From: Chenopodium formosanum
Taxonomy: Eukaryota; Streptophyta; Magnoliopsida; Caryophyllales; Amaranthaceae
NCBI GenBank assembly: GCA_024500155.1
Contig: CM044869.1
Coordinates: 35,257,898-35,321,897, forward strand
Length of the DNA stretch: 64,000 nt
Direction of reading: 5' to 3'
Part shown: one piece after another, positions 45,027 to 57,130 of the stretch
Position numbering within the stretch: position 1 is the first letter of the stretch
Layout of the letters: each line of letters starts with the position of its first letter
Notes under the pieces: model-generated
Told to the model about the DNA's origin: nothing
The model's database searches: none
Seen by the model: the letters and a program-made list of their open reading frames with translations, nothing else
Position numbers and translations under genes: made by a program

Positions 45027-47260
45027 AACTTTTGCTCGTCCTCGAGCAAAACAAAATCCAACTCAAGGGAAAAATGATGACATTATTCAAGCAAAGAAAG
45101 AAACGAGAAAACTAGAGAAGATAGGAATATACACTAACTCACTTTCGTAGGAATCGCGGTCAATTTTAGCAACTAAAGACAAGCCATTTAAACCCCTAGA
45201 TCGCCCTAGAGGACGAGTGATGCTCTCGTAAGGGTATCCTAAGAGTTTACCCATAACTCTCATAATAATACAAACAAGGCAAAGCATGAAAAAGAAAACA
45301 AAATACAAGAAAAGCAAACAAATGTTCATGAAAGGACTTTTGCAAATGTACAAGCACAAGTGAATGCAAATCTTTCTAAACAAGTAAGGGAGTGCACGCT
45401 ATACGATACCTAAGGTTGATTGAAACATAAATATGCTAAGCATAGGAACTAGTTATCACACTCCACTTTCATCCCAAACGGTCTTACCGCGTTCCACCTA
45501 CTAATCTCATATCTCCCCTTAGTGAGCATCTCATAGATTCCGCGAAGGAACCGGAAAAAAAAAATCAAATTTTTGGCTACTCGACATCTTGACTTCGCAT
45601 CCCCTTTCCTTAGGTAATGACCCATGATTCCCTCCCCCGAATAATGACTCAACTTTCTAGGTCGAAAGGTCTTTCCCCAAGGTTGTAACGTAAGGCATAA
45701 AGGGTGAAGGTAGGCTAAAATTTTTAAAATTTGACGGTTTCCTAAAAAGTGAAGCAAAAGGGTGATCAATCCTTAACAACACGATCAAGAAATTACCAAA
45801 CAAAAGCAACACCCCCAAGCTTATTTGAAGCTATACTCACAAGAAATATATACAAAAAGCGTAAACGCTTCCCCCCCAAGCATAAATGAAGCATTGTCCT
45901 CAATGCTTAGAAGGAGAAAAAAATACATCAAAATATTTTTAAATTTTCACTTTTTTTCAATTTTTTTTGTTTTTTTTTTACTTAAACTTGCAATGCCCTC
46001 GCCTTTTGCTAAATTCGGACGGCTTTTTCTATAATGCAATTTATTAGTCCATGCCTTTTATGATTAAGGACGGCTTTTACTCAAACACTTGCCATTATTC
46101 ACAAAGAAAACTTAACACAATATTGCACTCATAAAAACCAAACATCCAACTTCACCACCACAAACTCCATCAAATATGATCAATTTGCTTCACAAAAACA
46201 AGAAAATAAAGAAAATGAAACAAAAGGCCAAAGATCTAAAGATGTGGCTTGAAAAGAAGGAAATAGGCTCAAATGGTTGTAAGAAGGCAAATGGAACCCA
46301 AAAACAAAAATGAATCAAACTAACCTAAAAATAAAAAAAATACCACCCCGAAAAAGGTGCCTTTGTCCTCCCTAGATAGCTCGGTCTCGGGTTTAAGAAT
46401 CATACATCAAGCTTTATAGATTAGGCTTGCAAAGTCAAGGACACCATGCCGCTCATGCAAGAATATGATGAAAGGTTGAACAAATATAAATCTCACATGG
46501 TTGTAGCAAAAACTCACTAAGGTTGTCAAATCGAAGATAGGGAGCAACTACCAAACATGCCACAAACAAGTAGAATCCGGCTTCATGATCCCCCTAGTTC
46601 TAGACAACTACCTTAGCATGCTTTATCCTAGAATTAACCAAACGTAATCTCAAACCGTGCACACCACTACCATTTAGGAAGAAAAGCATTCAATTATACA
46701 AGCCCAAATGTTATTATGTCCAAAGCAAGAACAAAACAAAACACATTGCAAATTTGCCTTGATAGAAACAAAAATCTTTTTGGAGTTTTTCAAAATATAA
46801 GAACATGGAAAAGCATATACAAAGGTGCATAGCATATATGAATCAACATCCCACCAAACATGATAGAATACCCTCCCCCAAGCTTGAATGAGAAATTACA
46901 CTCAAACATAAATCATATAATCCATGGGAGGGGAACACAAGGAGATCAATCCAACAAACCATCATATGTCCAACAAGTCATCATCCACTAGAGAAAGAGC
47001 AAGGAAGGATATTACCGGATATTAGGTGGGTGTAAATACCCGCAAATGACCCAATTTTACCCTTTCAAGGCTAACAACCTCTAGTGTTGAATTTGCCATC
47101 CTTATGCTAGCAAAAATAGGAGTCAACCTTCCTTGATTCTTGATCCGTATTGAAGCACCAAAGTATATCAAGTCATGTACCTAGCAAAAGGCACACAAAC
47201 ATTTCCATGAGATAAAGTCTATTCTAAAAATAAAAGAAAATGAAAGCAATAAAACACGGG
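45027..47260 (-). other. Athila-like 3' non-coding region
   Basis: About 2.2 kb without domains where pol would be expected. Contains repeated cccccaagctt (PPT-like) words and an A/T-rich run (45930-45990). The left ~1.4 kb is homologous to 62590-64000. Confidence 0.7.
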
Positions 47261-49378
47261 TTACTTCCCGAGAAAGGCTTGCTTAGGGTCCAAGCTTGAC
47301 CGCTCTAGAAAATAATAATTCAACGCACGCAAGAGCTTGTCAAATGCACTACTACACATTTCATATGATAGTAAGTATGCACATGACAAAATAAAGGCAT
47401 GCAACAAGCTTAGTGCACACCTATGGAATTGAGAAGAAGTATGCCAAGAAGAAGGAGAGAAGGGAAAAACAAGAATATAAGAAAAAGGAAGAGAAATTAA
47501 AGAAAAAGAAGAAGGCATACTCCTCCCAACAAAATATTTTTGGTTGGAAATCCCACCATCATCCTCAAAAGTCATCAAATGAGGCACTTGGGGGACTAAA
47601 GGCTTTTCAAGAGAAGGGGATATGAGAAAAGAAGGTAATGACATGGGATAGGAGGGAGCAAGATCAAGCTTTCTTGAAAATGAGGTGTAAGGTGAAGGAA
47701 TAGGAATTGGTTGCTCACTTACACCACTAACCATAGAAATACAAGCTCTCTCATCCAATGAACTCACATCCAAAGGGCTCTCCTCCAACTCATCATCATT
47801 TAAATTAAGCTCATTCTCAATCACATCCTCCTCATTAACTTCACACCCTAAATGAGCTCTCAAAAGCTGCAAATCATCATCAAGGTTCAAAGGAAGCTCA
47901 TCAAAGGGTTGAGGGTCAAACTTGGGAGGTAGCTCAAAATAAACATGAGAAGTACAATCTCCCTTTAAGAAGGCCTTACCATTCTCAATGGTGGAAAATG
48001 TAGAAGAGAAAGGTTCATCAAAGGTGAAACAGGAAGGCAATTGTTTAACATTAGAGATAGGAGTTAGAGACACAACTTCACCAAACACTTCACTCCTATC
48101 TTCCTAATCATCAAAAGTAGGCTCTACCTCCTCAAACTTATCATATGGAACCTCTTCTTCATCAAAATCATCTAAGCTCAAGGCCTCACCCTCAAAGCAA
48201 CCATGGTCATCATGCAAAGGATATGGGGTGGAAGAAGGTTGGTTTCCAAGATTAAGGTATGGAAGAATGAAATCACAATCAAGGGAGGTGGGTGGGAGAA
48301 TTAACTCACTAATTGGTTTGTCAACACTTAAAACCTCTTGGTCCTCATCACCCTTAAAAATCCAATCTCCCATAGAGACTACTTCATCCTCATCATCCTT
48401 ACTCTCTTTCCTAAAAACTTCTTCACGCTTCAAAAATTGCAATGTCCCATCCTTTATAACTTGAATTACCATTTCCTCAATATTAAGAGAAGCCAAAAAT
48501 TTTAGTTTCTCTTCAACTCCCTCTAAAGGCTCAATGGAACAATATTCAAATTTAGAAGGAGGTTCAAAATGCAAACTCTTTTTAGGAACGTCCATCTCTA
48601 CACCCTTTTCCTCACTCATAGGTTCTCTAACATCCTCCTTGCATACGTTGGAGCTCTCAAAACAATCATCATCATCATCTTCCATATCTATCAATGTGGT
48701 AGAAACTTCATTTACATTCAATATTGATGACAATTGACTCTCCATCTCCTCATTCTTTCTAAAAACAACCTCATTACTCTCTTCCAACTTTTTCAACATT
48801 TCTATTTGGTTTCTTACAATCTCCAAATATCTCATCTTATTTGGTTCCAAATTAGAATTCATCTCCAATTTTCTCAAAGAACCACCAATTTGATTATAAG
48901 AAGACTCAAAGGTAGGATCTAAAGATTGGAAAGATGAAGAGCATTGAGGAGCATCATGGGGGAAAGAATTATGTTCAAGCATGCAAGGATCAACATTAGA
49001 GATATGAGTGGCATCATCAAATTGGGGAATGGGGGCACAAGTAGGCATGCAAGATTCATCATTCATGGAACATGGACCATAATAATCATCAATGGAAACA
49101 TTTGAATAACCATGACCACAATCATAACTATCTCTGGCAAACCATACATAAAAGTCCCAAGCATCATCAATTGACAATGCCCGAAATCTACCATTAAACA
49201 TGCTTTCAACAATGTCTCTAGTTTGCTCATTCAAATTATGATAACAAATCTCGCAAGCCTCCCAAATATCCCAACCATGGTAACTAATGAAGTTCTCTAA
49301 TCTATTAAAGTACACCCAAAATGGCTCATCCTCTAATTGAGGAAACGAGAAATTTTCCATTTTATACAAAACAAGCAA
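47261..49378 (-). pseudogene. Athila-like gag ORF with one TAG
   Basis: One frame of 705 codons from ATG 49378 to 47261, interrupted only by TAG at 48104-48106. Residues 10-75 (EDEPFWVYFNRLENFISYHG…NEQTRDIVESMFNG) match the second half of the Retrotrans_gag domain as found in Athila elements. The rest is acidic with coiled-coil-like runs (MRYLEIVRNQIEMLKKLEES) and long Glu/Asp stretches; the C-terminal 80 residues turn hydrophobic. No zinc knuckle or protease. ATG 49378 could equally be M at 49360 (MENFSFPQLED). Its job could be RNA packaging in trans with a helper, which is inferred. Confidence 0.8.
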
Positions 49379-49450
49379 AAATCAAATAAAAGAAAAGTAT
49401 ACACAAAGACCTAGACTCAAGCAATTAAAAACACTCAAACATAGACACCG
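49379..49450 (-). other. Leader between PBS and gag ORF
   Basis: Only about 70 bp, A/T-rich. No feature. Confidence 0.5.
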
Positions 49451-49469
49451 TTCCCCGGCAACGGCACCA
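49451..49469 (-). other. PBS of Athila-like element
   Basis: Minus strand tggtgccgttgccggggaa, one base from the Athila/Tat primer site TGGCGCCGTTGCCGGGGAA, three bases inside the 5' LTR. Confidence 0.9.
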
Positions 49470-49472
49470 TTT

Positions 49473-51137
49473 TGATGTGGGGAAAACTAGGTCGTTGAAC
49501 TAATCCTCTTTACGGTCAAACAAATTTATAATCACTCAACTACCTAAATACAAGTATAGAGGTAAGTCAAGGGTCGAACCACTAGGAACGGTTATGTTCA
49601 AGTATTTCTAATTAACGCCTAAGCTAGGTCGAAGTCTAAGGTGAAAGGTGACACTATTCTTCTTCCTAAATCAAGAAGCAAACAAATGAAACACTAGGGA
49701 GTGGGGATCAACATGCATTCATGATAACCAAGCTAATTAGGGAGTCAAGCAATCCAAGCAATGCAAAGACAAATAGTAGGAGCAATTAGGGGCATTCAAC
49801 TAATCATCATCACACTCTCTAACATAGATTTCTCTAGTGCTAAACAATATGAAGAAACATAATCAAATACTCAACTAATTATGATCAAATCGATATCAAG
49901 TGGTCATGTCAATCAATTCAATCATGCAATCAATGCTAGCAATCATGGCTAGCTACTCCAATCAAACTTATGCAACTTGGAAACCTCTATGAATCAATTT
50001 AATCACAACACAAGAACTACTCAAATTCCCAAATCAACCTCAATCCATCAACCACACATGTTTACCCACACCCTAGCAAGTAAACTACTCAAGAAACATC
50101 ATCATCAAATCTACTATCAACTATAGAGAACAAGAATCAACAAAATATCAAGAACAATTACTCTAATCAAACATCAAATATCAAAATCAAACTAAACAAA
50201 CATCAAATTAAACAAAGCAATTGACTGAGATAGAGTTTAGAAATGCTCATTGATAATTAGGAAGATCTCCAACACAATTGTCACACTTGCATCTTCAATC
50301 TCTCAATCACCATTGAAATTCTTCACTTTCTCTCTCTAAAACTACTCCTAAACTAGCCTAATCTAGAGAGAGAAGCTCTCAACCTAAGAGAGAGAAAACT
50401 ATTCTAAAATTAAAGAATTACATGAATGAAGAATAAAGGAAACCAAAAACTATATAAACAAAAGGAGAAAAGAAGCTTAAAAATCGTAAAAGACCCGGAA
50501 ACCCGCGCCCGCGGAGTGGAACGGACACCCCGATAGCCGCGCCCGCGGCCCTCGGGGAGCCCTCGGGACAACCGCGGGTGCTTACTGCCCAAATACGGCA
50601 GTTTTGGAGCAGCAGCAACCCCGCGCCCGCGGCAGTTTTCCTGGGCCAACTTCAAAAGGCTGTAACTTCCGATCTAAGAATCGTATGAAGGCGTGCGACC
50701 TATCATTGGAAAGCTCTTCAAGTCTAGTTTCTAACCCAACTTGAATCACCCAAATCCAATCTGTAGAACTTGAGATATGACTAAAACAATGCACAAAGGT
50801 CCTATTTGATACTTTGCAATCCTTCGTTTTCCTTTGTTTCAAACTCAAATTCAATTCTGAAAAGTGCATATTGACCCTAGTGGGTGCTATTTTCAATTCC
50901 CATGCATATAGCCCGCGACGTACCTACAAAACAAGACAAAGAAACGGAGAAGCAAGAGAAATAGCCGTGAAATGAATAAAATGATAAGAAAACCATTAAA
51001 AGCATGCATTTCTCTAAACTAACACAAAAACACACGAATCGAGCATTATCCTCTAAAAACACGACATAAACGACTATAAAGGAGCATAGAAATATAAAGA
51101 AAACATAGCCTAAAGGTGCCATAAATGGCACAGATCA
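49473..51137 (-). repeat. Athila-like 5' LTR (right)
   Basis: 1665 bp, tgatgtgggg to …cacagatca. It differs from the left LTR by scattered substitutions and by a ~20-bp loss in the GC-rich segment (50505-50580), so the insertion is fairly young compared with neighbours. Confidence 0.92.
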
Positions 51138-51729
51138 GGGGGTTAGGGGAAGGAGGCTATTCGGTGGGGGTGAAGGTGGTTTTTGTTAAGGGGAAAGGGG
51201 AGGTTGTTGTGTGGTGGGGGTGAAGGTTGTTTTAGTTTTGGGTTTTTTTTTGTTTTCCAATCACATGTTGCAAGTGTATATTAAACTATAAACAAATATT
51301 TACCTACTCAACAGGTCACCGATCACCTGAGAGTGTTATGACAGAAGATGTATAAAGTTCAGATTAAAAGGAAAAATACACTTTAATAATCCCAACTTTG
51401 GACAATTTACTTTCATTAGTCTCAACTATCATTTATTCCTCAATAATCCCAACTTTAACTTGGATTATCTTTCTTCAATTCAAAAAACTAGAGACCGGCT
51501 AAGGGAGTTAACTCTAAGTCAACAATTTAAAAAGTTGACTTAAAAGACTATTTCCCTCCTAAACTCGTGCCCAGTGAGCATCTTCTCCTAACCACTTCCT
51601 TTGCCGAAATTAAAGACCCACCATTACTAATTCTCTGAAGCTTTCACTTTCCTCCCAATTAAGACCACTTATACGGTTGTCAGGATCCCCAAAAAAACAC
51701 TGACAACACGTGTAATTTGTGAACAAGGG
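51138..51729. other. Right flank of the Athila-like insertion
   Basis: Resumes the G-rich sequence broken at 43324 (51138-51240). From 51366 it reads aggaaaaatacactttaata followed by two 'aataatcccaacttt' units, the inverse of the segment at 380-413. No gene. Confidence 0.45.
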
Positions 51730-53330
51730 TTTCTGTTCAGCTTATGTTTTAGGCTTTCTCTAAGTTCTCTAAGGCTTCAGGGCTGTCTGCAAACCTGGAT
51801 AAAAGTGAAGCTTATTTTAGTGGGGTGTCTGATGCTGATCGAGCTATTCTTCTTTCGGTTCTAGGGGTTTCTCCATGTGCTATTCCATTCAGGTATCTAT
51901 GGGTTCCTTTATCTTCAAAAAAGCTTACTATTGGTCCATGTAAACCCTTAGTGGATAGTGTTACTGCTAGAATTACTAGGTGGACTGGTAGGCATCTCTC
52001 TTATGCTGACAGGCTCCAATTGGTGAAGAGTGTTCAGTTTGGAGTTCAGACATACTGGTATTAGATTTTTGTGTTGCCTAAGAAGATTTTGAAAGAGATT
52101 GAAGCTAGGTTTAGAGCCTTTCTTTAGACTGGGAAAACCAGTCCCTCAAGGAAAACTTAGTAGCCTGGAATACAATTTGTCTACTTAAGGTTAGTGGTGG
52201 GTGAAATAAGATTTGACTTCCTGAGTGGAACATCTCTGCTTTTATAAAGCTCTTGTGGGATATTGCTCATAAAGTTGATTCTTTATGGGTTAAATGGGTA
52301 CATATATATTATTTCAAGAATAATAATGTTTGAGATGCTCCTGTTCCTCGGAAAAGTTCTTGGGTTCTGAAAAGGATCCTGAATTGTAGGCAGGTTATTG
52401 ATGATATTGGGGGTTGGGTTAAGGTGATGCCTTGGAATAGTATGCAAATTAAGAAATTGTACAAGCTTTTGAGACCTCAAGCTCCAAAAAATGAGTGGAA
52501 AAGACTTGTTTGCAACAATACAACTTCCCCAAAAAGTGTATTCATTTTGTGGTTGGCCCTTCATAACAGGATGTTTACCAAAGATAGAGTGTCAATTTGG
52601 AACATTCAATGTGATCCTACCTGTGTTATTTCTGTGAACGCTGCTGAGAGCACTCAACATTTGTTTTTTAGTGTGCTTATTCTAAGCAAATTTGGCAGAA
52701 AGTTTTAACTTTGCTGAAGGGTAGGAAAACTATATAATCCTTCTGTCAGGAAGTTAGTTTGAGTTTGAGATTCTACAGGAAGTTCAAAGTTGTTGGCAGA
52801 TTGCATCTGATGTTTCTTGCTAAAACAGTCTATGCTATTTGAATTCAGAGGAATAATGCAATGTTTACTGGTTCTTGTTTGCTTGCTGAAAATGTTTTTA
52901 GGGACGTTGTATTTAGGGTTGCTTGTAAGTGTTCTGGTGCTGACAGACACCTCCGTTTGATGTAATCATTTGTTTTCTTTTTGTTGCTATTTGGTTTTGC
53001 TTCTGCTGCTTTGATTTTTAGGGGCTGTATTATTAGTAGTTGCGGTTGTCTTTGTTTATTAGTGTGTTTATGGTTTATTTAGGCTGTCTGTCTAGTCTTG
53101 GCTTCTTGAAACCCTTCCTAGAAGGTGGCTAATTGCCTGAGTCTAGTAGGTGCTCCTAGTTCAGTTTAGAACCCTTCCTAGAAGGTGGCTAAGCTTAAAT
53201 TTGAACTGTTTGGGGTAGTGTGGCCTGTGATGGTCTTTTGGTGTTCTTGGGGTTTGTTGCAGCTTAGCTTTTGTAAGTTGTAACTTTCTTTCTTTGGTAA
53301 TAAAATTTTTTATTTACTAAAATAAAAAGG
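51730..53330 (+). mobile_element. 5'-truncated L1-type LINE
   Basis: Only the 3' end of ORF2 remains. It starts inside the RT C-terminal side (QLMF…ASGLSANLDKSEAYFSGV; ILGVSPCAIPFRYLWVPLSSKKLT; RWTGRHLSYADRLQLVKSVQFG), continues past many stops to a zinc-binding RT-associated region (zf-RVT) at 52480-52700 (PKSVFILWLALHNRMFTKDR…ESTQHLFF). It closes with a 3' UTR and a final 'taataaaattttttatttactaaaataaaaagg', the usual plant L1 A-rich tail. The 5' boundary and duplication are not clear; the 3' end abuts the chromovirus gag. Confidence 0.85.
53108..53192 (+). repeat. Duplicated hairpin motif in LINE 3' UTR
   Basis: acccttcctagaaggtggct occurs at about 53110 and 53170. Each can form a small stem (ccttc/gaagg, loop cta). 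Possible RNA-recognition element of the LINE. Confidence 0.55.
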
Positions 53331-53340
53331 AATAACAATA

Positions 53341-53543
53341 ACAATCCTGACCCTGCTGAAGAGTTGTTTAAGAAGATAGCCCATAGCAAACCTCCTACCT
53401 ATCAGAGAACCTGACCCAACTGTCCTTGAGAACTGGCTAAGAGAATTTGATAATTTATTTGTGGCAGTAGCATGCCCTAATAAGCCAAAAGTGAGTAGTG
53501 CAGTGTACTACTTAAGGGGTGAGGCAGATTTATGGTGGCAGCA
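53341..53543 (+). pseudogene. Chromovirus gag, first part
   Basis: Fragment NNNNPDPAEELFKKIAHSKP, then after a frameshift PTVLENWLREFDNLFVAVAC and YYLRGEADLWWQHD, the start of the Retrotrans_gag domain. Cut at 53543 by the solo LTR; cagca (53539-53543) is the left duplication. Confidence 0.8.
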
Positions 53544-55791
53544 TGATCGCGGGATTAAGTAGTGTCGTTAGGTCTACTAACCCTAATCAAATTAGAAATT
53601 TATAATCCTAAACTACCCTAATACGAGTATAGGGGTAAGTAAAGGGTCGAACCCAAAAGGACTAAGTGTATCAATTTGTGCTAATTAGACTACTAGGAAA
53701 GCTTGTTAGGTAAAGAGAGAGTTAACTAAACACTACAAAGAGCAAATAACTAAAACTAGGGAAAGTGGAATCCAATTACATCAATACATTCAATAACATC
53801 AAACAATTAGATGAAAATGACCTTGATTAGGAACAATCAACACAATTAACTCACTCTCGCACAATTAAGCATGTTAATTATCCTACTAAACTAATTCACT
53901 CTCGTGCAACTAGCCTAGCAAAGGTATGGAAGAATTTAGGGCTCTCAACCAACTCACTCTCGCGCAATTGATTGAAAATACGATTAAGAACATAGAATCA
54001 ATTAGCTAGAAAGATTCTAATCCATAAAAGCATCATCCATACACAATAATCAAGAAACAATTCCATACTAATCACAATCAATCATTAAATTAATTAACAT
54101 AATCTTCACCCATTTCCCTAGAACAAAACCTAAGCTAACATGGTGAACAAAAACATGGAAAACAAGGTAAAATAATAATAAAAGCAAGAATCAAATAACT
54201 AAAGTAATTAATCTACTCAAATCAACAAATAAATAAGCAAAAACAATAATAAATGAAAGCAATAAAGGTGAGAGAAAGTTAGGAAAACTCATTGAATAAT
54301 TGAGAAGAAAAATCCACAAATTTGCTTCTTCAAAATCCCAAAAACTCCATGAAAAATCCAAGCTTTCTCTCTCTAAACTAATCTAACCCTAAGAGAGAGA
54401 AAAAGAGCTAAACTACTCTAATCTAATCTAGGGTAAAATTAAATGTTCATTGAAAGTTCTTAGGAAATAACCCCAAAGGGGTATTTATAATACAAGCTAA
54501 GAAAAATTAAAAGAAAAGAGAAAATAAAATTAAACTAAAACAAATAAAATAACTAAACTAAAAACCAAAAAAACAAAACTAAAAATAAAATAAAATAAAA
54601 GGAAAATAAAAAGGAAAAATGAAAAACCCAAAATCCCCAAAATGATAACAGACCCCGATTCCACTTCCTCCTCCAAACTTAGCTGCTCTCGTCTCCATTG
54701 AAGCGCATCCATCATCACCGTTCATATTTCATCGTCATCAATCAAGCATCAATCAAGGCCGTTCAATTTTCATTAAAATCACGTGAGAAGCTCGTGATTG
54801 AACCCACAATTGCGCGCCCGCACAGACATCGCACGGAAGTCGCGCAAACCTTCTGCCTCGACTCTGATTTTGGAGTCCAATTGGTGTGCCTTCTGACAGA
54901 CTTGCGCGGCCGTGGAGGTCTGGGTAGTTGCAATTGGAGTTGCGATGTTGGTGTTGTTGATGTTGTGTTGTCGCTGCTGTTGGTGTTGTTGATGGGGTGA
55001 AGCAGGGGAGTGAGGGCTGCTGTTTGCGGTGGTTTTGGTGGCTGACGGGTTGCGAATTGGATGGGATTGGTGGCGAAATGGGTGGCGCAGTAGGTGAGGT
55101 TGGTTTATGGTGTAGTAATTGTTGCGGGGTGGTTTGTTGCTGTTTGGTTGCTGTTGGTGGTGTTGGGGTTATGTGTGATGTTTGTTGTTGTAGCTGTTGG
55201 TGTTGAAGATGTTGCGGGGTGAAGCAGGGAGCAGCAGGGGAAGGTGAGTGGTGTGTGTGTGCGTGGGCTTGTGGTGGAGGATAAGGTAGGGTGTGGTGAT
55301 GGATAAGGGGCAGCAGGGGTTGAACAGGGACATTGTGCATTTGCCTCGAACCTCGGACCCCGAACACAATTTGAACTTGAAACTCGGAACACCTACAACC
55401 AAAACACGAGGGTATAACCACGAGACAAAATAAAATAAAATAAAAATAAAATAAAATAAAATAAACTTAAAAATAAAATCAAAAGAAATATAATAAAATA
55501 AAGTAAAACAAAAATGAAAATAAGATAAAATAAGAAAATAAAAGAAACTAGGAACTTATTAAATAACAAGAACTAAAAACTTAAAATAAAAACAAAGACA
55601 ATAAGATAAATTAAATAAATTAAGAAAATAAACTAAAAACTATTAAAAACTACTAAAATACTCGAAATAAAGATAAAAGACGAGAATAAGTAAATAAAAG
55701 AAATAAAGGACAAATAGGGTTAAATTATTGGAAAATAAGTCGAGAAACGACTCGATAATTACCCTAAAAGTGACATAAAAGTCACTTATCA
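53544..55791 (-). mobile_element. Solo LTR inside chromovirus gag
   Basis: 2248 bp bounded by tgat…atca and a perfect CAGCA duplication (53539-53543, 55792-55796). There is no internal region, so it results from LTR-LTR recombination. It shares the motif tataggggtaagtaaagggt with the Athila-like LTRs. A minus TATA (tatttata at 54482-54489) gives the orientation. Contains a GT-rich segment (54900-55330) and a long AAAAT-rich tract (55425-55545). ORFs within it are not genes. Confidence 0.9.
55425..55545. repeat. AAAAT-rich microsatellite in solo LTR
   Basis: Runs of aaaataaaat and variants, AT content near total. A similar but looser tract is at 54530-54620. Confidence 0.85.
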
Positions 55792-55796
55792 CAGCA

Positions 55797-56640
55797 GAAT
55801 GAAAAGATTGTGACAACATCACCTAACTTTGGATGGAATATGTTCAAGGAGCAAGTGAGGGATATTCTTGCAAAAGCAAAAAGCTGATGAGTTCCTGGAA
55901 CTCAATGTAGGGAATATATCGGTGACTAAGTATTACACTAAGTTTATTGAGCTGTCTAGATTTACTGAGGATACTGTGGCTACTAATAGGCAGAAAGCTA
56001 GGAGGTTTGAGAGAGGATTGCCTCTTTCTCTCCAAGAAAAGTTGTCAGGACAAGTGTTTGATAATTTTGATAAGTTGTATGGTAAGGCAACACATTTACA
56101 TGCATTAAAGTTAAAGGAGAAGGCTGAAAAGGTTGAGTTAGAAGCTAAGGAGAAGAGGAAGGAGCCTACGGCTAATTATGGACCATTTGGAAACTAGAAT
56201 AACTTTAAAAAGCAGAATTTTAATAACCACCAAGGTAATAACTTCTAAAACAATACGAACAATTTTCCTAAAGGAAAAAGAAACCAGCTTGGAGATTGTA
56301 ACCAGAGAATGTACTACTGTAAGAGATGTTCAAACAACCACCTAGGAAAGATTGTGAGAGTAACTTCGTCACTTGTACCGTGTGCAATAAGCAAGGGCAC
56401 AGGGCATATGAGTGTTTTTCTAGGTACAAAGGAAATTAGGGAAATAATCAATCTAAGGGTAGTGGACAGAATTGGAATTAGCAAAAAGGAGGTAAAGGTA
56501 ACAACGAGAATCAAGTGAACAAGGGGGCACAATTTCAGAATGGGAATAAGAGTACCAATAGAGATAACACACAAGTTAAAGGTGGAACACCAGTGAAGCA
56601 TAATGTGATGGGTTCTCGTGAGGCCGAAGCGGTGAGAGAT
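55797..56640 (+). pseudogene. Chromovirus gag, second part
   Basis: After the solo LTR the domain resumes (FGWNMFKEQVRDIL; then the frame at 55868: YYTKFIELSRFTEDTV, RRFERGLPLSLQEKL). Two zinc-knuckle-like units follow at 56312-56420: CKRCSNNHLGKDC-like with one spacer short, and CTVCNKQGHRAYEC. Gag C-terminal stops at 56197, near 56215 and after 56430. Confidence 0.82.
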
Positions 56641-57130
56641 GTTATTACTGGTACATTTTCCATAAACTCAGTTCTTGTTTAAGTTTTGTTTGATTCTAGT
56701 GTAACATATTCTTTTATTTCTAAAGCTATGTTTCCAAGACTATCGAATTGTCTGAAAACCGTAGTTAACATAGATATTCTTATGAAACTTCCAACTGGGA
56801 GTGTAGTTCATTGTACTAGGGTCTATAAAGACGTACCTATAAAAATTAAGAGTAAGGAATTCCTGTCCAACCTGATAAAATTTGAATTAGGAGACCTTGA
56901 CATAATTCTGGGAATGGATTGGTTATGTCACTACAATGTTGAGATTCGATGTCAGCCATAGAAAATCCACTTGAAAACATCTCAGGGAGAGCTTGTAACC
57001 CATTAGAGACATGGAAAACCTAGGCATACTAAGATCATTTCTGTGTTGAAACTGGCAAAATATATGAAGAAAAGGAACCCAATCTATTTTTGTAGTGTGA
57101 GAAACTTGGAGTATGAGGAACCATCTAAAC
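56641..57130 (+). pseudogene. Chromovirus protease region
   Basis: VLFDSSVTYSFISKAMFP corresponds to the usual VLFDSGATHSFIS; the active-site glycine is replaced by serine. It ends with the LGMDWLCHYNVEIRC flap-side motif at 56914-56950. In-frame stops at 56681 and 56959. Confidence 0.8.

Larger units (their letters stand above)
43325..51137 (-). mobile_element. Non-autonomous Athila-like LTR retrotransposon
   Basis: LTRs 43325-45011 and 49473-51137 are near-identical over most of their length. PBS 49451-49469 and PPT 45012-45026 fix the minus orientation. Only a gag-like ORF is present; there is no protease, RT or integrase. Flanks are agggg (43320-43324) and ggggg (51138-51142), a duplication with one mismatch, or perfect AGGGG if the LTR ends one base earlier. 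A related element enters at 60904. Confidence 0.9.

Noticed and set aside
54698..55421. Long minus ORF (222 codons) and plus ORFs in the GT-rich segment
   Set aside because: Low-complexity Thr/Pro/Ser/His-rich products within a solo LTR; not a gene.
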